A stretch of 64,000 nucleotides of DNA from positions 2,542,001 through 2,606,000 of the forward strand of contig OZ254088.1 of assembly GCA_965267605.1 (NCBI GenBank). The letters are read 5' to 3'. This document shows positions 57,387 through 64,000 of this stretch, piece by piece (the stretch's first letter is position 1; each line of letters begins with the position of its first letter). This DNA comes from G965267605 sp965267605. GTDB taxonomy: Bacteria > Bacteroidota > Bacteroidia > Flavobacteriales_E > Vicingaceae. The position numbers and the translations under genes are program-made. The notes beneath the pieces were generated by a model. The model had not been told where the DNA came from, searched no databases, and saw only the letters and a program-made list of their open reading frames with translations.

Positions 57387-59120
57387 TCAGTACGTTCTAA
57401 AGCTCAAACCATCTAATGTGAACCAGGCGTTAGCGCCTTGACTAGCTTTAACTTCACCAGCTGAATTGATGTAAACCACTGCATCAACCAAAGGTGTGCC
57501 ACTTGTGGAAGTTGTGCTAAGGACTTCAGTGTTCACGGGGCGATAGCCGGCAGGCAAGGTAAATATGACCCCAGTTGGACCTGTGGAAACAGTTCCTCCG
57601 CTCACCAATCCGTGTAAATGAACAACCCCGAAATCATCTTTGTAATATCCCGCATTGTTAAAACCAGAGCCGAAATTTCCCCAACCATTCTGGAATGTAA
57701 CGTTGTTCCATGCCTCCTGAGTTGCAGTTACCCCTGTTTGCCAACTGGCATTTCCAGATGCATCTGAGGTGAGTACCTTTCCCACACCCTCCGTGCCATC
57801 TACAAGACGAAACGTTCCATTTACATGTAAATCCGCTGTTGGTGATCCCGTTTTAATACCTATATCGCCATTTGAAATCATGCATAACCCCTGGTTTTGA
57901 AACCCAGGAACAGGATTGGTAGCTGTGTTGGCAGCTGGAGCGATCGCAAACCCACCAGTGTTGCTATACAAAATAACACTGTGTGAGGTGCCATTTCCCA
58001 AACTCATAGACTCACCACCTGAATTTGACCAGCTCATGTGAATCTTTTGGATCAGGTTATTACCACGGAGGGTTAGCATGTTGCTTGGGGTGGTGGTGCC
58101 AATTCCAACATTCCCATTGAACAGTGCATTGTCTGCCCGCACATCAAACGTCATAAGATTATTGGACGACCCGAATCGACTAAAAATCAGTTGGTCGGTA
58201 GCTCCTCCGGCCCCTGCCTGGATGTATCCGCTGGTACTATTATTTCTAAGTAATCTAATTCCACCGACACCAGCCTGACCAAGGATTACGGCTTCACTGT
58301 TGTTCAGAGAAACTTCCAAAGGAACCTGTGGGTTAGAAGTTCCAATACCTATTCTGCCATTAGAAGTTACACGGATACGCTCACTGTTATTGGTTCTTAC
58401 AACCAAATCCTGAGCGTCAGAAGTTCCTAGAAAATTACTGGCCGGATTGGTTCCCGAGTTTCCACTTAGATCCCATGCACTAGCAGATCCAGCTGGACCG
58501 GTAGGACCCTGTGGTCCGGTAGGGCCGGTGGCCCCATTACTTCCATTCGCACCAGTTGGTCCGGCAGGACCTTGAGCACCAGTAGGACCGGCAATTCCTT
58601 GCGGACCCGTAGATCCCTGAGCACCAGTAACACCAGCTGTTCCCTGCGGTCCCGTTGGTCCTTGAGTACCAGCACTTCCCTGAGGTCCTGTTGGCCCGGT
58701 GGGCCCGGGAGTTGAACTACCTGATGTTTTGGCATAAAGTGCATAAGGAACCGAGATCAGCTGATTCGTTCCCATCGCAGAGTAGGCTGTTCCTCCATTT
58801 TCATCCATTTCTACTTCAATAAAGTAGAGGTCACTTCCCCAGCCGATGGAACTAAATGTTCCGGATACGGGTGTGCCTCCACCAATCTGCACATTGAATA
58901 AGCCAAACTGATTGGTGGTGGGATTATGTGTTTCCTGGTACACTGTTACACCTGTTGAAGTAGTTTGGCGTATGGTTAAACGAAGTCCCACTGATTGATT
59001 GCTTAGCGCTGCGCCCGAGCTGTTACGGGCAATTCCCTGGTAATTGATCAACTCCGGTGCTTGTGCATGAACCTGAGTAGACATAAAGGCAATACCGATA
59101 ACGAAAAGTAATTGTCTCAT
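57387..59120 (-). CDS. Secreted collagen-like protein 2, tail-fibre-like C-terminus
   Basis: Protein of 577 residues: signal peptide, the shared head domain (about 21-130), 24 G-X-Y triplets (139-210), then a long beta region with repeated GIGTSNPQVPLEV and VGIGTTTPSNMLTL motifs as in phage tail fibres, and a C-terminal domain GYYKDDFGVVHLHGLV with IFTLPAGYRP, typical of tail-fibre/host-contact tips. It lacks the S74 domain its neighbours have; the relic after its stop suggests it once had a similar tail. DNA of the head and G-X-Y region is very like gene 1. Confidence 0.86.
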   Translation of the reverse strand: MRQLLFVIGIAFMSTQVHAQAPELINYQGIARNSSGAALSNQSVGLRLTIRQTTSTGVTVYQETHNPTTNQFGLFNVQIGGGTPVSGTFSSIGWGSDLYFIEVEMDENGGTAYSAMGTNQLISVPYALYAKTSGSSTPGPTGPTGPQGSAGTQGPTGPQGTAGVTGAQGSTGPQGIAGPTGAQGPAGPTGANGSNGATGPTGPQGPTGPAGSASAWDLSGNSGTNPASNFLGTSDAQDLVVRTNNSERIRVTSNGRIGIGTSNPQVPLEVSLNNSEAVILGQAGVGGIRLLRNNSTSGYIQAGAGGATDQLIFSRFGSSNNLMTFDVRADNALFNGNVGIGTTTPSNMLTLRGNNLIQKIHMSWSNSGGESMSLGNGTSHSVILYSNTGGFAIAPAANTATNPVPGFQNQGLCMISNGDIGIKTGSPTADLHVNGTFRLVDGTEGVGKVLTSDASGNASWQTGVTATQEAWNNVTFQNGWGNFGSGFNNAGYYKDDFGVVHLHGLVSGGTVSTGPTGVIFTLPAGYRPVNTEVLSTTSTSGTPLVDAVVYINSAGEVKASQGANAWFTLDGLSFRTY

Positions 59121-59127
59121 CCTTGAT

Positions 59128-60465
59128 CTATTTTGTTGCTTGTTGTTCCAATTGTTGCCTCAACAGTTCGTTCTCTTTCTCCACTTTGGTTAATCTATCA
59201 TTCAACTCCTTAACACTGTTGATGAGCATGTAGGTGAGCGAGTTAGGATCGAATTCCAAATAATCCCCCTCTTCGTCAGAATCTGCATCCTCGTAGTGTA
59301 CAGTTCTAACGGCATGCGGAATAACTTCCTGTACCTCTTGTGCTATGACTCCTACATGTTCTTTTTCTGTGTTATCGATCCCAGCCTTCCCGTTGTATTG
59401 AAACCATACAGGATTAACCTTCATAAGGGTTGTAAGGCCTTCTCCATATGGCCGAACATTCCTTTTAAGATTTCGGTCGCTGAATACCGCCCACGTTCCA
59501 CCTCCGGGTTTGTTGGCTGTGCCATTTACTGAGAACTGTGCTGTTGGTGTGGTTAATACACCAACGTAACCAACGGTCCCGAAGTAGTCGACCGTGATCG
59601 CATTGGTGTACGCTCCGCCCAAAGCTGCCTGCAATTGCAGGACATTACCCCCACTGTTCAAATAGAAACGTGCCCCGGTTTCCGGAGCAGATTCCGTTAG
59701 GTATATATAAGTAGGTTGATTCATGCCCGCTTCGGTTGCACGAACACGTAGTCCATTCCCGCTTCCCGTAATCACCTCCATAACATCGTCTGGAGAGGTA
59801 GTGTTAACACCCAGTCTTCCTCCGGCTACATCATTGTACAGCGTTGCTGTTGAGTCCCATGTTGTACCGTTGTGATACAAAGTTCTACCGTATTGACCAG
59901 GAGGTAGCGTGGTTGATCCCGTTGGGCCAGTCGGTCCTTGAGGACCTGTGACGCCTGTTGTACCTTGCACACCCTGCGGCCCTGTAGGGCCTTGTGATCC
60001 AGCAGAACCCGTGGGGCCAGTAATTCCTTGCGGGCCAGTCGGACCGGTGGGACCAGGAGTAGAACTACCCGAAGTATTTGCATATAAAGCATATGGTACG
60101 GATATCAGTTGACTGGTTCCCATTTGCGCATATGAAGTACCTCCAGTTTCATCCATTTCAACCTCCAGATAGTGCGTACTTGTTCCCCATGTGATACCCG
60201 ATACAGTACCAGAAACCGGGGTTCCTCCACCTATCTGAACCGTAAACAATCCGAATTGGTTGGTCGTTGGGTTGTGTGTTTCCTGATAAACCACCGTTCC
60301 TGTGGGAGAAGAGGTGCGGATCGAGAGCCTTAATCCAATGGACTGACCGTTCAATACAACTCCGGATGAATTCCGCGCGATACCCTGATAATTGATAAGG
60401 TCTGGTGCCTGGGCCTGTATCATTCCCACACAGAAGCTAGCCATTATGAAGAGTAGTTTTTTCAT
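59128..60465 (-). CDS. Secreted collagen-like protein 3 with S74 chaperone domain
   Basis: Protein of 445 residues: signal peptide (FCVGMIQAQ), shared head domain, 15 G-X-Y triplets (138-182), a beta middle (LGVNTTSPDDVMEV), then a Peptidase_S74 intramolecular chaperone domain (about 328-445) beginning with the Ser/Lys motif FSDRNLKRNV, followed by HVGVIAQEVQEVIPHAV and a final coiled coil ELNDRLTKVEKENELLRQQL. S74 domains trimerise tail spikes and cut themselves off. Starts 19 bases after gene 4's stop. Confidence 0.88.
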   Translation of the reverse strand: MKKLLFIMASFCVGMIQAQAPDLINYQGIARNSSGVVLNGQSIGLRLSIRTSSPTGTVVYQETHNPTTNQFGLFTVQIGGGTPVSGTVSGITWGTSTHYLEVEMDETGGTSYAQMGTSQLISVPYALYANTSGSSTPGPTGPTGPQGITGPTGSAGSQGPTGPQGVQGTTGVTGPQGPTGPTGSTTLPPGQYGRTLYHNGTTWDSTATLYNDVAGGRLGVNTTSPDDVMEVITGSGNGLRVRATEAGMNQPTYIYLTESAPETGARFYLNSGGNVLQLQAALGGAYTNAITVDYFGTVGYVGVLTTPTAQFSVNGTANKPGGGTWAVFSDRNLKRNVRPYGEGLTTLMKVNPVWFQYNGKAGIDNTEKEHVGVIAQEVQEVIPHAVRTVHYEDADSDEEGDYLEFDPNSLTYMLINSVKELNDRLTKVEKENELLRQQLEQQATK

Positions 60466-60484
60466 GTCTTAAAGTGTTACAGTC

Positions 60485-62020
60485 CTATTTGGACTCTATT
60501 TGTTGGATCTTCTTCTTCAATGCTTCGATCTCCTTCTGTTGTTCTTGCATCCCTGCAGTTAGGATCGAGATCAATTCCAGGTAGTTCATAGATTTTAGGT
60601 CTCGTTCCTTGGTTACCTGAACCTTCTGGCGGGTTTCCATATCAACGATGGTAGTAGCCGGAGCTTTGAAATCCTTAACTACGGATGGCAGAACCTCCTC
60701 CACTTCCTGGGCTATAAATCCATAATGGAGTCCCTGTGAAAGATTCATATCGCTGTACTCTGATGTTTTGAATTGATACATCTTAGGTTTCAACTTCATG
60801 ATCAATTCCAAAGCGTCATTCACCGATCTGATATCTGACTTCAAACGTTCATCCGAAAGGTTATTTAAGGAGCCCGTGTATGAAATATCCCCGTTGGCAT
60901 ACACCGCATGCCGACTGGTTCCCGAGTTCGTTGAGCCATAAACCCCCATCGTTGTGGTCGCGCCTTCAGCGTAGCCAAAGACTCCCACAGTTGTAGAGCC
61001 GTTAGTGGCACCAGTAAGTACCTGGCCGTGAACTCCGTGATACTCGTTCGAACCATTTGGTGAAACACCTCCTAATGTACCCGTATATCCACCTGACCCG
61101 TAGACACCAAATCCGTAGTAGTCGGCTGGCCGGGAGCGACCATACACACCCGCAGCACTGGTGTTACCTGTTCCCGTATATTCACCAGAAACGCCATTGG
61201 TCAGGATGCTGGCGTTGTTGGATTCGAACTGCCCACCATTTAAGTCACCACTGGTAACAAAGAACTCAGCCCCGGCCTGCGAGTTTCCTCCAACACCAAC
61301 ATGTCCATTACTGTAATGAATACCATTGGCATCAGTCACCCAAAGTCCTCCACCTGCAGGTCCCGTTGGACCTTGTGGTCCTTGCGGGCCCTGTGGTCCT
61401 TGTGAACCATTTGCGCCTGCCGGACCCTGTGGACCTGTGGGACCTTGAGCACCATTTGAACCTGCGGAACCCTGTGGGCCAGTAGGTCCTTGCGCACCGT
61501 TAGAACCTGCCGGGCCTTGAGGGCCAGCTGGACCCTGCGGTCCTGTTGCTCCTTGCGCTCCATTCGCTCCAACTGGGCCTTGTGGACCGGTTGGTCCGGG
61601 AGGGCCAACAGGACCAGATCCTGCATTTTTAGCGTAAAGTGCATAAGGAACCGAGATCAACTGAGAAATTCCCATCTGCGAGTACGCAGTACCACCGTTC
61701 TCATCCATTTCCACTTCCAGGTAATGGGAATTGGCTCCCCAATTTATGGCTGTCATAGAACCTGAAGACGCAGTTCCACCACCTATCTGAATATTAAAAA
61801 GTCCAAATTGATTTGTTGTTGTGGCATGCGTTTCCTGGTATGAAATTGTACCTGTTGGACTTCCTGCTCTAACAGTGAGTCGCAATCCAATGGCTTGACT
61901 GTTCAAGGTGGCGCCAGAGCTATTCCGCGCAATTCCCTGATAATTGATTAGGTCAGGCGCCTGAGCAAGAACTATAGAACTTACAAGCACCATCAACAAT
62001 GGTAGTATTCTCTTCATCAT
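60485..62020 (-). CDS. Secreted collagen-like protein 4 with S74 chaperone domain
   Basis: Protein of 511 residues: signal peptide (LPLLMVLVSSIVLAQ), shared head, the longest collagen-like stretch (29 G-X-Y triplets, 136-222), a Gly/Ser/Thr-rich beta section (YGSGGYTGTLGG; VGVFGYAEG) and a C-terminal S74 domain from about 395 (LSDERLKSDI; YGFIAQEVEEVLPSVV) ending in a coiled coil. ATG at 62020 (MMKR) begins the signal peptide; 62038 is an alternative. Follows the T9SS-tailed gene directly. Confidence 0.88.
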   Translation of the reverse strand: MMKRILPLLMVLVSSIVLAQAPDLINYQGIARNSSGATLNSQAIGLRLTVRAGSPTGTISYQETHATTTNQFGLFNIQIGGGTASSGSMTAINWGANSHYLEVEMDENGGTAYSQMGISQLISVPYALYAKNAGSGPVGPPGPTGPQGPVGANGAQGATGPQGPAGPQGPAGSNGAQGPTGPQGSAGSNGAQGPTGPQGPAGANGSQGPQGPQGPQGPTGPAGGGLWVTDANGIHYSNGHVGVGGNSQAGAEFFVTSGDLNGGQFESNNASILTNGVSGEYTGTGNTSAAGVYGRSRPADYYGFGVYGSGGYTGTLGGVSPNGSNEYHGVHGQVLTGATNGSTTVGVFGYAEGATTTMGVYGSTNSGTSRHAVYANGDISYTGSLNNLSDERLKSDIRSVNDALELIMKLKPKMYQFKTSEYSDMNLSQGLHYGFIAQEVEEVLPSVVKDFKAPATTIVDMETRQKVQVTKERDLKSMNYLELISILTAGMQEQQKEIEALKKKIQQIESK

Positions 62021-62044
62021 CCGTGATTTATAATTCAACTTGGA

Positions 62045-62533
62045 TTACTTCATTTTCTGCACCTTGAAGGATGCAATGTGCTGAGCGTTCTTGCTGGAAA
62101 CCTTCAACACATAGTTGCCAGCCGCATAGTGAGATATATCCATGTGAACGGCAGATGCATTTTGGGTATAGGTTAACTGCCTGACCAATTTCCCCTGCAC
62201 ATCATAAAGCTGCACGGAGAAATCCTGATCTGCATCTTTTAAAGTAATGTTCAGCTTATCAAAGGTTGGATTGGGAAAAACATTCACTTCGATCTTCTTA
62301 CCAGCCTCAACGATACCTACACCACTTGTTTCTGGTTGCTGGAAACCTTGGGTAATCATGCTGTTCGTACTGGACACCGTCTCGATCATTACCTCTCCCA
62401 CGGTGTTACTCAACGTGGCATTTGTTCCTACAAAGTAATCTCCCGTTGAACCAATCACCTGTGGCTCAATAGACTGACCTACACAAAAACAGCAAGTAAT
62501 AATGCCTAAGGCGAACGCGATAACATGTCTCAT
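62045..62533 (-). CDS. Small secreted protein with T9SS sorting domain
   Basis: Protein of 162 residues: signal peptide (VIAFALGIITCCFCVGQ), a ~65-residue mature part (SNTVGEVMIETVSSTNSMI) and a T9SS type A C-terminal domain (VNVFPNPTFDKLNI; VQLYDVQGKLVRQL; AAGNYVLKV). First gene of the collagen-like array on the minus strand; its stop lies 24 bases before the next ATG. Its export route therefore differs from the four following proteins, which lack this tail. Confidence 0.85.
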   Translation of the reverse strand: MRHVIAFALGIITCCFCVGQSIEPQVIGSTGDYFVGTNATLSNTVGEVMIETVSSTNSMITQGFQQPETSGVGIVEAGKKIEVNVFPNPTFDKLNITLKDADQDFSVQLYDVQGKLVRQLTYTQNASAVHMDISHYAAGNYVLKVSSKNAQHIASFKVQKMK

Positions 62534-62691
62534 TTCTCAAAATTTTAGAGCAGATGAATTCAGCAACAACTGCTCATTGCGGTTTTTATGAAATAAGACA
62601 CAAACGGATTGGGTAGCAATGCAATTTTACCACGCTGTATGCCCGGATGAATATTCGGTAGCTTTCTATGAATATGGAAATGTGTGGTATC

Positions 62692-64000
62692 TCAAACCCT
62701 GACACCTATAATACACACATCATCAATTTGCTCGTGCGCACCTCGCCACTCTTCAAACGCCTCGTTCAAGATCTCGTGTTGCTTTTCCATGGGTTCGTTC
62801 TTGATCTCAAGCAGCAGTCGTTTAAACGGTCTGTACTTGAATTTCTTGCCGTTCTTGCCACCAAACTGATCGGCAAAACCATCGGAAAAAGTATATAACA
62901 GATCCCCGGAACTAAGTTGAACATGCTGTGTGGTGAAGGGTGTTTGATCCATATACTTTCCAATAGGTTGCTTATCCGCTTTCAGCTCGGAAATGTAATG
63001 GGTCACATCTGTCACACTTCTTTCATTCTCTTTACCGTCAAGCCGTTTGACATGATACAGTGGATTGTTCGCGCCAGCGTACTGCAAGACCTTATGCTCC
63101 AAGTCCAGAACGCATAAGGCGATGTCCATTCCGTCCTTCACCTCTTCTTCACTCCGTTCAAAACGTTCAATAACCAGCTCTCTGGTCTGTGTAAGTATCT
63201 CACCTGGGTCCATAAGTCCCATCTCCTTCACACATCTATTCAACGCGTGCGAACACACAACACTTACCATTGCTCCCGGAACTCCATGACCAGTACAGTC
63301 TGCCACCGCATATAGAATCCTGGAGCCGGCATTCTCCATCCAGTAAAAATCTCCGGCTACAATATCTTTTGGTTTATAGAGTATGAAGCTCTGAGTAAGG
63401 TGCTCCTTCACCAATTTTCGAGGTGGTAGGATCGCATCTTGCAAACGTTTTGCGTAGCCAATGGAGTCCAGAATCTCTTTATTCTTTTCCTCCACCACCA
63501 GTTTTTGCTCTGAGATCATCTCATGGTCCCTTTGTTTTTGTTTGTAGCTGCGGAATATCACGATGGCCAGAACCAGCATCAAACCCAATCCCCCAGCTAA
63601 AGCCAGGTTCTGGATATTTCTTTTTCTCAATTCTACCTCACCTTTTGAAAGTGCCACCTCCTGAAGTGCGATCTGATTGGCCTTCTTCTCGCTCTCATAT
63701 TGAGCGCTCATTTTAACAATTTGTTCACTGTTCGCCTCACTCAGCAATTTGAGTTTCAGATCAGCATATTTCTTATAAAAGACAGCTGCATCTTCGAATT
63801 TATCGGTACGTAAGCTAGCTTCTGCATACGCTTCATAAGCTCCCGCCAATCTCTCAGGTGCATCTATGTAGTCAGCAAGTTCAATAGCCTTGCCAGCGTA
63901 TTCGAATGCTTTAGTGTGTTGACCTGTTCTAGAGTAAATGCCAGAAAGGTTAGCATATGCGATGGCAAGTCCATACGGATCATTCAGTTCTTCCATGATG
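62692..64000 (-). CDS. TPR-membrane-SpoIIE phosphatase (5' truncated)
   Basis: Signalling phosphatase, open at the window edge. In the visible 434+ residues: TPR repeats (GLAIAYANLSGIYSRTGQHTK in parts), a coiled coil, a membrane helix (NLALAGGLGLMLVLAIVIF), and a C-terminal SpoIIE/PP2C domain with GDFYWMENAGSRILYAVADCTGHGVPGAM (given as GDFYWM and DCTGHGVPGAM), FSDGFADQFGG and the final DDVCIIGVR. SpoIIE-type enzymes dephosphorylate anti-sigma-factor antagonists or similar partners. No kinase partner is in the window. Confidence 0.92.
   Translation of the reverse strand, partial: IMEELNDPYGLAIAYANLSGIYSRTGQHTKAFEYAGKAIELADYIDAPERLAGAYEAYAEASLRTDKFEDAAVFYKKYADLKLKLLSEANSEQIVKMSAQYESEKKANQIALQEVALSKGEVELRKRNIQNLALAGGLGLMLVLAIVIFRSYKQKQRDHEMISEQKLVVEEKNKEILDSIGYAKRLQDAILPPRKLVKEHLTQSFILYKPKDIVAGDFYWMENAGSRILYAVADCTGHGVPGAMVSVVCSHALNRCVKEMGLMDPGEILTQTRELVIERFERSEEEVKDGMDIALCVLDLEHKVLQYAGANNPLYHVKRLDGKENERSVTDVTHYISELKADKQPIGKYMDQTPFTTQHVQLSSGDLLYTFSDGFADQFGGKNGKKFKYRPFKRLLLEIKNEPMEKQHEILNEAFEEWRGAHEQIDDVCIIGVRV

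Noticed and set aside
56682..61615. Tandem repeats resembling a CRISPR or satellite array
   Set aside because: The repeats are in-frame G-X-Y codons within four coding genes, with no spacers of fixed length.
56235..62533. Prophage remnant, because of S74 and tail-fibre-like domains
   Set aside because: No capsid, terminase, integrase or lysis genes; each protein has a bacterial signal peptide and a Bacteroidota head domain.

Overview
The window is one stretch of a Bacteroidota chromosome, most likely class Flavobacteriia or a close relative. The reasons are gldE-gldD gliding genes, two proteins with type IX secretion (T9SS) C-terminal domains, many two-gene overlaps, and promoters of the Bacteroidota form TTTG-N19/20-TAnnTTTG (or TAnnTTCG). 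I cannot name the genus. I see no rRNA, insertion sequence, CRISPR array or prophage. There is one tRNA (Phe, GAA).

Layout. 1-4.7 kb: 3' part of gldE, then gldD; a minus-strand operon of a His-rich HMA lipoprotein, a beta-barrel and heme A synthase; an EamA transporter. 4.8-11.9 kb: rplU-rpmA with a strong terminator, then serS, a lipoprotein, a TPR protein, a DUF4286 protein, rsmA and mgtE. 12-18.2 kb: a large T9SS cargo of Asp-box/BNR repeats, a D-2-hydroxyacid dehydrogenase, and two translationally coupled exonuclease-GIY-YIG proteins, the second of which has lost key catalytic residues. 18.2-25.2 kb: lysC, a GNAT acetyltransferase, a WG-repeat protein, two small paralogous membrane proteins around an unknown membrane protein, a beta-barrel, fbp and a MORN-like protein. 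25.2-37.3 kb: an S9 peptidase, an unknown secreted protein, mfd, an XRE regulator, a propeller-like lipoprotein, a FtsX/MacB-type permease and purH.

37.3-43.1 kb is the rod-shape operon mreB-mreC-mreD-PBP2-rodA, with overlapping starts. Facing it, 51.5 down to 43.1 kb is a long minus-strand envelope operon: coaX, outer-membrane protein, TPR protein, lptC, small membrane protein, a GldE-like CBS protein, ppiD and a TPR protein. 51.6-53.5 kb holds tRNA-Phe, repeat-rich DNA, an AraC regulator, a small membrane protein and a structured non-coding gap. 53.5-56.2 kb is a LytTR response regulator with its TPR histidine kinase. 56.2-62.5 kb is a minus-strand array of one small T9SS-tailed protein followed by four paralogous secreted proteins with collagen-like G-X-Y stretches, two of them ending in phage-tail-type S74 chaperone domains. 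The window ends inside a TPR-SpoIIE phosphatase.

The best leads are the coupled active/inactive nuclease pair (15.5-18.2 kb), the collagen/tail-fibre-like array with a relic of a lost S74 tail (57.3 kb), the paired TTYATCGATRAA palindromes in a beta-barrel promoter (22.85 kb), and the twin small membrane genes sharing a 20-base upstream element.
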